Shown here: positions 1 to 9,598 of the stretch, in pieces
How positions within the stretch are numbered: the stretch's first letter is position 1
Layout of the letters: each line of letters begins with the position of its first letter
Assembly (NCBI GenBank): GCA_963575745.1
Contig: CAUYUJ010016067.1
Coordinates: 226,514-254,013, forward strand
Direction: 5' to 3'
Length of the DNA stretch: 27,500 bases
Source of the DNA: Prorocentrum cordatum
Taxonomy: Eukaryota; Sar; Dinophyceae; Prorocentrales; Prorocentraceae
Made by a program: the position numbers and the translations under genes
Notes under the pieces: model-generated
Seen by the model: only the letters and a program-made list of their open reading frames with translations
What the model was told of the DNA's origin: nothing
Databases searched by the model: none

Positions 1-2
1 AT

Positions 3-55
3 GTATATATATATATATACATATACACGTAATATCGGCATTTGGATGACCGCGG

Positions 56-97
<42 letters not shown>

Positions 98-98
98 G
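3..98. repeat. (TA)n microsatellite
   Basis: Almost pure alternating TA, interrupted near positions 25-58 by a short unique stretch. Open frames here encode only Tyr/Ile repeats and are not genes. A second TA tract lies inside the family E element at 6972-7177. Confidence 0.9.
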
Positions 99-820
99 TA
101 GACACGCGGTCCCCAGTTCGCCCGAGTCATGCAAGAACACGGTCCCGACGGCACGGGCGTTCGCGCGCGGAAGCGGTCCCCAGTGCACCCGAGTGACGCA
201 GGAGCACGGGCCCGACTGCACGGCCCCTCGCGCGCCTGCTGCCCGCGCCGGGTCGCACGTCAGCGCCTTGCTGCTCCCAGTGCAGCGTGCCACGACGGCG
301 GCCCGCGCAGGCGCGCGGCGTGAGGACGCTCTGCTGTCGCGTGGGAGGGCCGTACAGTCGAGGCGCTGAAGAAGGGACCCTTTTCGTTGGGGAGGGGCTC
401 GGTGTTCCTTGATTGTTTCACAGCTTGCCTCAGGTTTTCCTTATGTGGAAGAAATGGGCCTCGTTCCTTATTTAGGGTTCCTTAGGTCAACGCCCCGACT
501 GTATCTTTTCTGGTCGTTCACCTGGGGGGGTGGGCTCCAGGGCTGGCCGCTTTCTGTGCGCTCGCCCAGGGCAGGTGCGGAGGCCCCTTGTTCTTCTGGT
601 TTGAGGGTGCGAGTGCAGAGTTCGCGCCCGTTCCTCGGCTCCTCTGGGCAGGGTGCGGCATCAAGAGCTTGGCAACCTCTGGAGCCTGCCTGTGTGTGGG
701 CTCTCCTGTCGGAGGTTTCACTCCCGAGTGCCAAGTGTGTTGTCTGGGGGGGTCTCTGCGGTCGGAGGTTCAATTCTGGAGTTCACCCTCACTCGGGCTA
801 CCCAGTCGAGTTAGTGTTAA
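99..820. other. Noncoding stretch with an imperfect 67-bp tandem duplication
   Basis: No convincing gene. A block starting GGTCCCCAGT near 108 recurs near 175 with many substitutions (period about 67 bp, each copy about 50 bp). The open frame over 409-1116 changes character where it meets the retroelement and has no recognisable domain, so I do not call it a gene. Confidence 0.5.
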
Positions 821-883
821 GTCGGGCCTGTCCCTCTACAGGAGGAGTATCGAAACATAGCCAAAACATAGTCATGGGACGAT
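821..883 (+). mobile_element. Family E TIR element, left end only (copy E1)
   Basis: The sequence begins GTCGGGCCTGTCCCTCTACAG and continues with an ATAGTC..GGGACGAT motif shared with the left halves of the copies at 5890 and 10031. No right arm follows. The homology stops at the start codon region of the downstream retroelement ORF, so the element was truncated by insertion or deletion there. Confidence 0.7.
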
Positions 884-2170
884 GGCTGCAGCTGCGTCCA
901 GGGCTAGGCGACTGGCTCGCGAGGGCGCGCTGTCGAAGGCAGCGGGCGGACTCAAGAGCGGCATCAAGACGCCGGAGGAGCCCCAGCAGCACCGCTGGGC
1001 GAACGAACTGCTGCCTCGCTCCACGCTCGGTGCGGCGGCCCTTGCACCGCCAGCCGCCGAGGCAAGCCCAGACGCGCAGGCGCCGGCTGCTGCAGGCGCG
1101 CCAGAGAATCCGCTGAAGGGCATTCGGCATCCGCCGCTGTCCGGGCCCGGCCCGTCGCACTGCCGCCCCGAGCACTTCGCGGAAGTGCTGGCAGTGCGCA
1201 AGAGGTGCGTGGCGAACCGGTTGTGCAGAGCCCTGGGGCGATGTACTGCCCAGGGGCAGGCGGGGGCATTGCCGACTTCGGCCAGGTGGATCCTTGGCTC
1301 GGCAGGGATGTTCTTGGATAACCCGGGCCGCGAGGCCCCGCGGCCCATCCGCTCGGGCGAGTGGCTCCGCAAGACTGTCGCCAAGTCACTTCTCCGCGAT
1401 CGTCGAGTCAAAATCCGCGCCCTCATGATCCAGCTCGGGCAGTGCGGAGTTGCCTTGCCGGGCGGTGCGGAGGCGCTGTTCCATGCCAGGGCAACCATCG
1501 AGGAAGTCGCGGCCACCGGGGTCCTGGGGCCGCTCGCCGTGGTGGACGGGGACCTGGTGAATTGCTTTGGCAGTTTCGAGTGGCCGGCGATACGGGACGC
1601 CTACTCGGAGCTGCTTCCGGAGATGCTCCCGGGGGAGGCGTGGTGCACCCGCGCCGCCGCCGAGGCGCGGCTTCCGTGCGGCGACGCGGTCGCCGTTGAC
1701 CGCGGCGCCGGGCGGGGCGAGCCGGAAGGGCCGCTCGAGGCGTCCACAACTATCGGAGTTTGCGCTCGCGAGGCGAGGGCTGACACCGCGGCCGCGAATC
1801 TTGGAGAGTGGGTCGACGGTTGGTTCCTGGACGACGGCCAGATCTTCTGCAGGCCCTATCAGCTTGACGGCCTCCTTCGCCGTTTGGACTCGCGCCTGCA
1901 CGCGGCGGGGGCCACGCGCGGTAGCCGAGCCCAGGGTTACGACATCAGGAGCACGGTTGTCATTTTCGGCACGCCGGAGCAGCGGCAAGCGGCAACGCCT
2001 TGCCTCACGGAGTACGGCCGCGACACGTGCAAGGTGCTGGAGCCCAGCGAGCAGCGAACCGTGTTGGGTGGATTGCTGGCTGGCAGCCGCGAGCAGGGTC
2101 TGCACGAGGCCATCGACGAGGTCGGTGATGCGGCGACCGAGCTTTTCTTCAAGAGTGAATGCGCGGACGT
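882..2170 (+). pseudogene. Reverse transcriptase portion of the retroelement (first frame)
   Basis: Copies element RNA into DNA at the target site. The first ATG of this frame is at 882, inside the relic of a family E element, so the true start is uncertain. Visible RT motifs by residue from that ATG: RPIRSGEWLRK near 154 (fingers); VDGDLVNCF at 221-229, motif A, with Asp222 and Asp224 as candidate catalytic residues; RGAGRGEPEGPL near 274, motif B; and FLDDG at 315-319, motif C, with the Asp pair 317-318. An upstream block, SGPGPSHCRPEH near 90, also reads as conserved. The frame stays open to 2333, but homology-like sequence moves to the next frame near 2160-2185. Confidence 0.7.
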
Positions 2171-3205
2171 CTGCACGGCCACATCCCGGAGGACTCCTTC
2201 GCGTCCTTCGAGTCGGCATTCCGCGACAGCATTGGGCGCACGCTGGGGGGCGAGCTGGGCGACGAGCCGTGGGCGCAAGCCACCTGCGCCACGCGTGAGG
2301 GGGGCCTGGGTGCGCGAACGCCTCTGGAGGTAAGCCTGCCCGCGTTCGTCGCGAGCCGGGCGACTGCGCGCCCGGGCGCATTCGCTCTTTTCGCTCGCAT
2401 GGGAGAGGCTGGATTCGCTCAGAGAGGCGCGCTGCAGGCGGCATACGCCTCGCGGGGCGCCGCCGCCTTCGCCGGGCTGCTGGGCCGGGCAGACGGCGAC
2501 GCAGCGCTGCGTGACAATCTTCGCGCATTGGTTGAGGGCAGCGCACGCTCGGCTCAGGATTGGTGGGGCGCCGCCGCGCGCGGCGAGGAGGAGCAAGCGT
2601 CGAGCCGCGACGTGGACCCGCTGATGGGCGAGGAGGCCGAGGACTCGGGCTCGCCGCGGGCGCCCGCTCTACAGGCGAGCCTGTGTCGAGCCCTCGATGC
2701 TCTGAAGCTCCGGGAGTTGGAAGCACGGTGGTTGGCCGAGGGGCGCCACGAGGACCTCCGGCGCCTCGCCGACCTACGGGACCCGCACCAGGACCACTCT
2801 TGGATGCGGTCTCTGAACCCCACTGCGTGCGTGGTGGTGGCGCAAGACGAATGGCCGACGGCCATGCGCATTCGCCTCGGATGCTCCTTCGCCCACGCGG
2901 AGAGGCTCTGCGCGGCTTGTGGAATGCGCGTGCTGGATCCGCAAGGCTACCACGCGCTGTGCTGCGCTCGCGGCGAGTCCACGAGGGGCCACTACTGCGT
3001 GCGGGACGCCCTGGTGGCGCCGTTCGCAGCGGCAGACGCGACAACCGCGTGCGAGGTGCAGGGCCTGGTGCCATCCGCACCAGAGCTGCGACCAGCAGAC
3101 ATCCTGACTCAGGCCGCCCACCCGCGCTTGACCAGCGCCGTCGACGTGATGGTGAAACCACCGAACGCGACGGGCGCGGGCTTCGACTGCACCGAGGCCG
3201 GCAAG
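2171..3205 (+). pseudogene. Zinc knuckle and endonuclease-like portion of the retroelement (second frame)
   Basis: This continues the protein after a frameshift. HIPEDSFASFESAFRDSI (from about 2180) and TREGGLGARTPLEVSLPAF look like the RT thumb region of such elements. The zinc knuckle is CAACG followed by GYHALCC, spacing C-x2-C-x10-H-x3-C, at about 2911-2964. About 33 residues later come EVQGL, then LRPADIL and SAVDVMV, which match the E...RPAD...DV pattern of the PD-(D/E)XK-like endonuclease of R2-type elements; that nuclease nicks target DNA. An ATG at 2159 directly follows a TGA, so translation from there is possible but is not evidence of a separate gene. Confidence 0.65.
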
Positions 3206-3615
3206 AGGGGAAGCTCGAGAGGTATGCTTCAGTGCTGCCAGAACTCGAGGCCCAGGGCGTCCGGTGCGCCCCGGCCGTCTTCAGCGCCTATGGCCGCCGC
3301 CATCCCGACGCCGCACACCTGTTGAACCAGGCCGCGCGTCGCGTGGCCCGGCGTCGGGGGGTGGCCACTGCTGAGGTGCTGGTGCGCGGCTGGGCGCGGG
3401 ACCTGGCTGTCGCGGTCTGGTCGCGGGCGGCGGCGATGGTCCACAGATGTTTGGGCGACGGCGGCGACGAGCGGGCGGCGGCGACCTCCGCGGGAGAGGG
3501 CCGCGAGGACGACGAGGACGAGGAGGAGGAGGAGGTTGGGCTGGGGCGAGGAGGCGTCCACGTTCGCGTGCTCGGCTTCGCGGTGGCCGGCCAGGCCGCT
3601 CCTGGGGGCGCGTGA
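3206..3615 (+). pseudogene. C-terminal tail of the retroelement protein (third frame)
   Basis: After a second frameshift near 3200-3215 the protein continues as KLERYASVLPELEAQGV and VFSAYGRRHPDAAHLLNQAA, then an Arg/Ala-rich helix and an acidic run encoded by (GAG)n at about 3515-3536, and ends at TGA 3613-3615. The tail is contiguous in sense with the endonuclease-like part and has no start codon of its own near the junction. The purine-rich acidic run is a likely site for replication slippage. Confidence 0.6.
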
Positions 3616-3872
3616 GGCCTGCGGCGCTGGAGACGGCCCCGGTGACCTTCGGGTGCCTCTGCTCTGTTCTCTTTCCCCTACTTCTCCTCCTCTGTCTCCT
3701 CCCCGCTCCCCCCTTGGAGTCAAAACTGTGCATGCTGCTCTTCTGCGGTCCACAACTTGGATCCCCCACCGTGGTGCGATTTATTTTCTCTGGCGCGCAG
3801 TACGCGGGCCCAGATGATTCGTATCTGGGGCATGTTTGTATCAGTCAGCCACCCCCTCTTCCCCTGCCTCCT
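3616..3872 (+). other. Probable 3' flank or UTR of the retroelement
   Basis: A pyrimidine-rich stretch without coding signal. It holds a short hairpin (CCCAGAT...ATCTGGG near 3810-3828) and runs into a (TCC)n tract. No poly(A) is present. Confidence 0.3.
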
Positions 3873-3967
3873 TCCTCCTCCTCCTCCTCCTCCTCCTCCT
3901 CCTCCTCCTTCTCCTCCTCCTCCTCCTCCTCCTCCTCCTCCTCCTCCTCCTCCTCCTCCTCCTCCTC
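3873..3967. repeat. (TCC)n microsatellite
   Basis: About 95 bp of nearly perfect TCC units with one TTC variant. Poly-Ser and poly-Pro frames over it are artefacts. Confidence 0.95.
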
Positions 3968-4369
3968 TCCCCCCATGCCGCGCTGATTGGGGTCGCGCGC
4001 TGATTGGAGTCGCTCTTCTAGCGCACTTTCCTTATTTCTGGTGTTTGCCAGCCCGTCGATTTATTTGTCGCCAGTGCTTCGGAGAACAACGGCCGCCTGG
4101 AGGGCGAGTGGTTCACCGCGACGGTCGCCGCGAGAATCCCACTATCCCTCCTCCCCTTTCTTCCTCCTCGTCGTCCTCCTTCCCGCCGCCTCCTCTCTCT
4201 CCCCTGGCGTGCGGGGCGCGCGCGAACGCATGACCTGCACGAGCAGCCTCGTGAAGTCCCCGAGACCGCACCGGTGCAATCCGGCCGGGGCCCCAGATTC
4301 TAGCTGGGTGTGGTCGTGTACAAAGTGGTTGTGCGTGTTCCATTATGTTGTCGACCATGTGTGAGCATG
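3968..4369. other. Noncoding stretch
   Basis: Two near-identical short units (CGCTGATTGG.GTCGC) lie in tandem at about 3982-4010, followed by pyrimidine-rich sequence. No gene seen. Confidence 0.4.
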
Positions 4370-4437
4370 TTTGGGCTATTGTTTTTTGTTGCCCTTCCAA
4401 ATCTGCCTGTAGGAGGGCATGCCCGACCTGAAGTTGA
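4370..4437 (+). mobile_element. Family E TIR element, right end only (copy E7)
   Basis: This ends ...CTGCCTGTAGGAGGGCATGCCCGAC, the right arm of the E family, closest to the copy ending at 10164. No left arm was found within the preceding 200 bp, so this is a truncated or diverged copy. Confidence 0.6.
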
Positions 4438-5889
4438 TGTTCTTTCGACGTCCAGCTCGGTGGTGGGCAGTGGTTCGTTCGGCCTGCGGCTCTGTGCCTC
4501 GGAGGCCCGTGCTTGTAGGAGGCCCGCGGAGTGCAGTCTTCCCGGGGGCCCTGCCGTGATCCGTGCCTCGGTGGCGCGTGCTCGGCATCGCTCGGACGTG
4601 TGCATTTTTTCTTCGGCGAGGACCATCGAGGAGAATCCTCGATCATCTGGCGAATGAACCACGCACGAAACCGAAAAAAGCACAGGGAATGGACGTCCGA
4701 GCGATGGCCAGCGTGGGCTTCGGTGCCCAGTGGCCCGTATTCCGGAGGCTCGTGATTCTGGTCTGCGGCTCGGCGGCGGGTGGCTCAGGGGCCCGTGGCC
4801 CAGAGGCCCGTGGTGCAGGGGCCCGCGGTTCGGTGGCCCGCGGCTCGGTGCCCCGTGCTTCGTTGGACCCCCGGTTCGGTGGCCCGTGGTCCGGCGGCGC
4901 CCCGTGGATTCGTCGCTCGTGAGTCGTGGTCCGCGGGTCGTGGGCATGAGGTTCGGTTGCCTGTGCTTCGGGTCAGTTGTTGTTCGGTGGCCTGGGTGTG
5001 TGTGTGTGTTGCTCGTGGTTTGGTGGCCTGTGATTTGGTGGCCCGTGGTCTGGTGACCCGATGCTCGCCGCGTGCTCACGATTCCGTATCAGGCAGAGCC
5101 ATGAGCTTTTTCTCGTATTCTTCATGGCTCCCTCCTCGGTCGGCTGTGTAGGGAATATCTGACAGGGTGGTTCCCTAGTGGAGAGAAGGAGGGAGGTGGA
5201 GGGGGCGAGGAGGGTTGACTCTTGAGGGCTTCGTGGCTCTGTCTGAAGATTTCCGTGTAGACCCAAATCCGAAATGCGTCGGAAGCAATGGCCGTTGAAC
5301 GTTAATGTTTGTTCTGCGTTTGGCTGGAACCCTCGCTGGAAGCATGTTTAGGCGTATCTTCGGGGTTCCTTGCGTCACCTTGGCCCCCCCTTTGGGACAT
5401 CCTGGAGCCCTGGGAGGATCAATGGACCATCTTGAGCTGGTCCCGTGTCTTCTAGCATCCGTCTTGGAGCCGTCTTGGAGCCTTCCCAAGGGAGCCATCC
5501 TAGGAGGACAGTTGTTTGGTTTCTCCGTAGCTGCCTAGGGGTCGCCCTTACTGGGCACCTGGCAAGCGCTTGAGCACGCCTCAGCGGGCCGAGGGATGGC
5601 GGGGGACAGGGTTGATCCTGCTTGGCCAGCGTGGCGGGGAGGGAAGCTGTAGGGGAAAGGAGCGCGAAGGATAGCCTCCAGACTCTACGAAGAGCCTGCC
5701 CCCCCTTGACTGGAGCGCGCGTGCCCTTCCGCTGGAGATGGCCCGCTCCGGATCTCGCCTCCCCCGGGATCCGATGCGGCAAACAAAGATGCAGCACCGC
5801 GAAAGATCGCGACGGGACCCCCAGACCCAATATTTCTGGGCCCTTTCTCGAGCCTGATCGATCTGTGAGGGCCCTGGGCACAGACTTAA
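4438..5889. other. Long noncoding region
   Basis: No gene seen. It contains the degenerate GGCCCGTGG-type minisatellite described separately. Near 5390-5515 lie repeated GGAGCC/TTGGAGCC motifs forming a weak inverted repeat. Open frames here are products of low-complexity sequence. Confidence 0.4.
4700..5060. repeat. Degenerate minisatellite, unit about 15-16 bp
   Basis: Repeated variants of GGTTCGGTGGCCCGTG run through this stretch, with unit phase drifting. Weaker relatives extend back to about 4450. Both strands give spuriously repetitive open frames (for example HQTTGHQITG on the minus strand), which I reject as genes. Confidence 0.65.
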
Positions 5890-6040
5890 GTCGGCACGTC
5901 CCTCTACAGGGGGAATTTAAAGAAATAGTAAAAAAATAGCCTGGGGACGATTTTTTGACAATTTTTGGGCATTTGGGGGGTATGTTTTGAGTATTTTTAA
6001 TTTTTCGCCCAAAATCCTCCTGTAGGGGGACACGCCCGAC
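5890..6040 (+). mobile_element. Family E TIR element (copy E2)
   Basis: Left end GTCGGCACGTCCCTCTACAGG, right end CCTGTAGGGGGACACGCCCGAC. Both arms extend outward to CTTAAG, so the ends read CTTAAGTCGG...CCCGACTTAAG. The AT-rich interior includes GGGGACGATTTTTTG, shared with E5. About 150 bp with no coding capacity, so it would need a transposase supplied from elsewhere. Confidence 0.85.
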
Positions 6041-6370
6041 TTAAGCCCAGACCCCCGACGTCATGATTTTTGTTCCTTGCGTCGACCCCCAAAAAAGGTC
6101 TGGACCCCGTCCCCAGGACCGGCTGTCTTCATCCCGATGGGTCGTTTTGTGGACCCTGCCGAGGCCCGGCGAGGGCCCCTGGGGGCCGAAAGCAGCGAAA
6201 CACATCCCGTCGTGACTTTTTCCGGGCCGAACTAAAGGGGGGGATAGGGAAAGGGGTGGGGGCTACGAAATTTGCTGCATGCAGCTGGTTTCGGCCCCAC
6301 CGAGGGGCTCATTCCTCGATACATGGCCGCCTCCCGCGCCGGGGGGCGCCGGGAAAATCAGCTACGTGTC
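6041..6370. other. Noncoding stretch
   Basis: G/C-rich sequence between an E element and a J element. No gene or repeat family recognised. Confidence 0.4.
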
Positions 6371-6530
6371 ACCAGCCTCGAACCTATCCCTATCCCTAAG
6401 ATTGGCACGCAAAAAGGCGATGACAATCTTAGGGATGCGCCCTCAGAAAACCTAAGGCAATCCCTGAGATGGGCATCGTGATGAGGCGATGCCCAGCACA
6501 GGGGTAGGGATGTGTGTGTTCCAGGCTGGT
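6371..6530 (+). mobile_element. Family J TIR element (copy J1)
   Basis: Left end ACCAGCCTCGAACCTATCCC; the right end reads, on the other strand, ACCAGCCTGGAAC followed by CATCCCTACCCC. About 160 bp, noncoding. A second copy lies inverted at 23189-23342 and shares internal blocks such as GATTGGCACGC and GCTGGGCATC, so these are two independent insertions of one family. Confidence 0.8.
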
Positions 6531-6626
6531 AAGCGTGAGCTGATTCTCACCCCCCCCTTTGCTATCCCCCCCGATTCGCCCAGCCCGGTGTTTGTGCACA
6601 GCGCGAAGGGGTGGGTCTAGGGTCAT

Positions 6627-6824
6627 GTCGGGCCTGTCCCCCTACAGGGGGATTTTCTACGAAACATCAAAAATACAGCCCAAAAATATGCACCCAAAAG
6701 GTCAACACATACAAAATAAAAAAGTCCCCAGATGATCTCTTTGGAGCAGGAGCATTTTTGGGATTACCTTTGGGGTATTTTCTTGCTTTCGTTCAGAATC
6801 CCCCTGTAGGGGGACAGGCCCGAC
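6627..6824 (+). mobile_element. Family E TIR element (copy E3)
   Basis: Left end GTCGGGCCTGTCCCCCTACA followed by GGGGGATTTTC; right end AATCCCCCTGTAGGGGGACA followed by GGCCCGAC. The arms are near-perfect reverse complements. The interior is A-rich and noncoding. The right flank TTCAGCCCAGG is shared with copy E4. Confidence 0.88.
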
Positions 6825-6971
6825 TTCAGCCCAGGGGGGCCCGACGCCGGGCGGGGGGGGGGGGGGCAGGCGCGCCCGCGGCAGGGAGGCAGCGCGCGGC
6901 GCCGGGAGCGCGGGGCCTCCCCCGGCGCTTGCCCCGCCACCCCTCCCCGATCGGGGGCGGCCAAAGGTTGA

Positions 6972-7022
6972 GTCGGGCCTGTGCCTCTACAGAGGGAGAA
7001 TATATACACATATATATATATG

Positions 7023-7057
<35 letters not shown>

Positions 7058-7177
7058 AAATAGCGAAGAAATGGCCTGGGGACTATTTTTTGCGTACTTT
7101 TTGAAACCATTTTTGAGTAGTTTTTGCGTATTTGTTATTTTTCGTCGAAAATCCCCCTGTAGGGGGACACGCCCGAC
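6972..7177 (+). mobile_element. Family E TIR element with internal (TA)n (copy E4)
   Basis: Left end GTCGGGCCTGTGCCTCTACAG; right end ATTTTTCGTCGAAAATCCCC then CTGTAGGGGGACACGCCCGAC. A TA tract at about 7003-7054 expands the interior. The right arm extends inward to TTTTTCGTCGAAAA, itself a palindrome, also present in E6. Confidence 0.85.
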
Positions 7178-7193
7178 TTCAGACCAGGGGGGG

Positions 7194-7219
7194 GATATCA
7201 TGGCGGGGGCCATGATATC
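7194..7219. repeat. Perfect 11-bp hairpin
   Basis: GATATCATGGC, a GGGG loop, then GCCATGATATC. It lies 16 bp beyond the end of E4. Function unknown. Confidence 0.7.
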
Positions 7220-8218
7220 TCCTCAGATGTCATGGCGCCCCGTCTCATTGCATCACGTCCTTGGCCCCCTCCTTCGGGTCGCGCACATGCCGCCGGCCAT
7301 GATGTGTGCCCCCCCCCCCCCCCCTCTTGGACGCCCGAAACTCTTGCCCCCCAGGCCTCTGGGCACCCTTCTCGCCTTCGCCGGCTTCGTGGCCGCGCAC
7401 GCCGAGCTGGCGGAGGAGTTTGGACGACCGAAGTGGGTACGAGCAAAAGTGGGTACGATGCCTCGTCGAGAGCAAGAGAACCCCCAGGGATGGTCGCGTC
7501 GAAAAAAAAAATCGGGGCAGAAGGTTTCTGGCCAGTGTTGGCCTCGGGGGCCCTCGCCGTGCCTCGGGACCGTAAAACAACGATCCAGGATCAACAAACC
7601 GGTCCGTGGAACGGGTCGGGACTTCCAGGAACCCCGTATTGAAACGATCAGGGCGAAACATGTCTGGGCCCCTAACCCTGATGCCACGATGAAGACGTGG
7701 TCTCACTGAGGTTCCCGTCCTCGCATCAGGGATCATATTTCTGGGCGGTTCGGTTCGGTACATCTGCAGACAAGACCCCATATCACTCATGGTTTGGCCC
7801 TCCTAATGTAGACCTCCTCCCAAAGGGTTTGGGGTCCTTTTTTCTGGTTACTCAGAAATGGATACGGAACAAATGTGTACAATGCCCAACAACACATGTT
7901 GTCCCAAACCAACAGCGGCCGCTGCTGGACAGGCGGCCTTCTGTTTCAAAGAGTCACAGGCCGCGGCGACACCGACAGCGAGTCGTGCTCAACATGCACA
8001 GGAACTGCTGTCGGTCTTTGTGCCCTTCCATTATGTTCCAAGTTCGATCGTCCCGAGAGGAGCTGGGTTCGGCGCCCGTCGGATGGCCCCTGGCCGACCT
8101 CGAGCGCGTGGCGGTGGGCTCGCGCTTCGGGGCCCCCGCGATGCACTCCCCCAGGTGATGGGCGGACTTTCCACCACCACCTGCCAGAGGTAGGACGGGG
8201 GAGGAGGGAGAATGGGGA
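7220..8218. other. Noncoding stretch
   Basis: No domain or repeat family recognised. Homopolymer C (about 7309-7324) and A (about 7502-7510) runs are present. Overlapping open frames on both strands lack any family resemblance. Confidence 0.4.
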
Positions 8219-8276
8219 GGTCCTCCTCCTCCTCCTCCTCCTCCCCCTCGTCCTCCTCCTCCTCCTTCCTCTCCTG
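8219..8276. repeat. (TCC)n microsatellite
   Basis: About 58 bp of TCC units with CCC and TCG variants. Confidence 0.9.
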
Positions 8277-8316
8277 CCTTTGTGGTAGTGGTGGTGGAAG
8301 CTTGGCCCCTTGCCAG

Positions 8317-8470
8317 GGCCGCCGCCTTCCTGGAGGCCGCCCGGGGCAGCTCCGTGGAGCCCCGCCTGCCGGCCGCGCCCCTGGGAGGGCCGTGCGCGCC
8401 CGCGCAGCTCGGGGCGGCGCTGGAGACGCTGGGGCTGGCCCTTGGCGGGCCGCTGATGGAGGCACAGTCT
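8317..8470 (+). CDS. Possible exon of unknown gene
   Basis: A stretch with codon composition like the NO VEIN-like gene downstream (Ala/Leu/Gly-rich, G/C third positions), reading AAFLEAARGSSVEPRL through ALETLGLALGGPLMEAQ. It follows an acceptor-like CTTGCCAG at 8309-8316 and stops making sense just before the family F copy at 8507. It could be an upstream exon of the 10149-13557 gene or a relic. There is no domain to decide. Confidence 0.3.
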
Positions 8471-8506
8471 TGTGGACGACGATCAATGGAGAGGAAGCGT
8501 GTTTCA

Positions 8507-8738
8507 AGCAGTGGCGAAGCGTCCTGGCGTGCCTACAGCCCTACCAAACAATGTTCTAAGAACCTTTTTTGTGGTTTCCACGACATGTTCTTCGGACACT
8601 TCTGGCGGAGCCTGTCTTGTTTTGTCACATCGGGTTTCTACTCTGAGAACATTGTTTTTGTTCTTGGAACATTTTGGGGTTCTGGGAGCATGTCGTGGTA
8701 GGACTATAGGAATGCCGGGACGGTCGGTCCCTGCTCAA
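8507..8738 (+). mobile_element. Family F TIR element (copy F1)
   Basis: The left arm AGCAGTGGCGAAGCGTCCTGG continues through ATGTTCTAAGAACC. The right arm, read on the other strand, is TTGAGCAGGGACCGACCGTC continuing to GAACC. Arms are about 58 bp with scattered mismatches. The T-rich interior has no coding capacity. Copies at 9739 and 24049 share the whole 232-bp length. Confidence 0.88.
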
Positions 8739-8921
8739 GTGTTGACAAACAATTTCCAGATGTCCAAAACCCAAAACATGTGTTAACATGTCTTAAGCAT
8801 GCAAAATCATGTGGTACGCATGTCTAGAACGGTTATAAGCGTTGGAAACACGTTTTAATTCAATGATCGGATTGTTAGGGTGCCCATTGTCATGGCATTC
8901 ACAAGCACAGTCATACTCATC
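8739..8921. other. AT-richer noncoding spacer
   Basis: Contains several CATGT/ACATG motifs and is clearly lower in GC than its surroundings. No gene seen. Confidence 0.4.
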
Positions 8922-9118
8922 GAAGAAGTAGAATCGCCATAAAGGTAAACTTGCGGCACCCTCCGCGCGGATTCCTTGGATCCGCGCTGGGCCCCCCCTG
9001 GCGGCGCCTCTGGCGCCGCTCCTGGCGCGCGGAGCGCGCCAGGGAGGGGGGGTCCAGCGCAGATCCAAGAAATCCGCGCGGAGCGCCACAAGTTTATGTT
9101 CATGGCGTTTTTTCGTCT
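8922..9118. mobile_element. Long inverted-repeat element (family G)
   Basis: Core arms: AAACTTGCGGCACCCTCCGC from 8947, and its reverse complement ending at 9095. Matching continues inward through GCGGATTCCTTGGATCCGCG and CTGGGCCCCCCCTGGCG, and outward through CGCCAT to GAAGAAG. Total arm length is over 80 bp around a short GC-rich centre. No coding capacity; a single copy in this window, so its mobile nature is inferred from structure alone. Confidence 0.7.
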
Positions 9119-9412
9119 TCTTCTTGTTCTTCTTCAATCGTACAGCCCCTAACCCCAATAACACAATGAACTCGCGGCCCAACTTGGGTCATCGCTTTGG
9201 CGGCTTGTCCCTGAACGTGTGGGTGGTTTCGTCGGAGGCACGGGCAGCAGAACACGACCCCCTTGTCGTCCCCACAATGATCGTAGCCCTCCCACGTTCG
9301 GCCCCCTCCCCAACAAAAAAAGACCAGGGGTACTTACCTGCTCTGCCGGGCCACATCGCGCTCCGATGCGCACTCCGCGTCCGCGGGGGCGAGCGGACGT
9401 CCGGCTAGCCGC
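9119..9412. other. Noncoding stretch
   Basis: No gene seen. A block near 9360-9405 (GATGCGCACTCCGCGTCCGC then GGGGGCG) recurs in diverged form near 9597-9640, so direct repeats bracket the minisatellite between them. Confidence 0.35.
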
Positions 9413-9598
9413 TGGGATTGCCATTCCTCTTCGGTTGGCCTGTCTTCACTGTGGATTGCCAATCCTCTGGGGATTTGCCTATCTTCTGGGGATTGCCAGT
9501 CCTCTGGGGATTTGCCTATCTTCTGGGGATTGCCAATCCTCTGGGGATTGCCAATCCACTTGGGATTGCCAATCCTCTGGGGATTGCCAATCCGCTCG
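9413..9598. repeat. 18-19 bp minisatellite
   Basis: About nine units of GGGGATTGCCAATCCTCT, with GGATTTGCCTATCTTCT variants alternating in the first half. Spacing is 18 or 19 bp. There are no unique spacers, so this is not a CRISPR array. Repetitive open frames over it (GIANPLGIANPLG and similar) are by-products. Confidence 0.85.

Larger units (their letters stand above)
882..3615 (+). mobile_element. Non-LTR retroelement with RT and restriction-enzyme-like endonuclease (decayed copy)
   Basis: A single ancestral protein can be followed across three successive plus-strand frames: positions 882 to about 2170, about 2170 to about 3205, and about 3205 to 3615. The order is a basic/Ala-rich N-terminus, a reverse transcriptase core, a C-terminal zinc knuckle and an RPAD...AVDV endonuclease-like motif. 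That order (RT first, endonuclease at the C-terminus) is the one known from R2-type and related LINEs, unlike the endonuclease-first LINE at 14582-21616. Two frameshifts make this copy inactive unless they are sequencing errors or are recoded. Element ends are not defined: no spliced leader, poly(A) or clear target duplication is visible. The 5' side abuts a truncated family E element and the 3' side runs toward a (TCC)n tract at 3873. The exact clade is uncertain. Confidence 0.75.

Noticed and set aside
1386-3161. 591-codon minus-strand open frame opposite the first retroelement
   Set aside because: Arg/Pro-rich shadow of the GC-rich RT coding strand; the plus strand carries the recognisable motifs.
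3447-4233. Long poly-Ser / poly-Pro open frames
   Set aside because: They are translations of the (TCC)n tract and pyrimidine-rich flanks, with no domain and frames open on several phases at once.
4300-5079. 259-codon minus-strand frame with TGHQTTGHQ-type repeats
   Set aside because: Direct product of the degenerate GGCCCGTGG minisatellite.
9413-9598. Possible CRISPR-like array
   Set aside because: Units are contiguous 18-19 bp with no unique spacers, and the genome is eukaryotic; it is a minisatellite.
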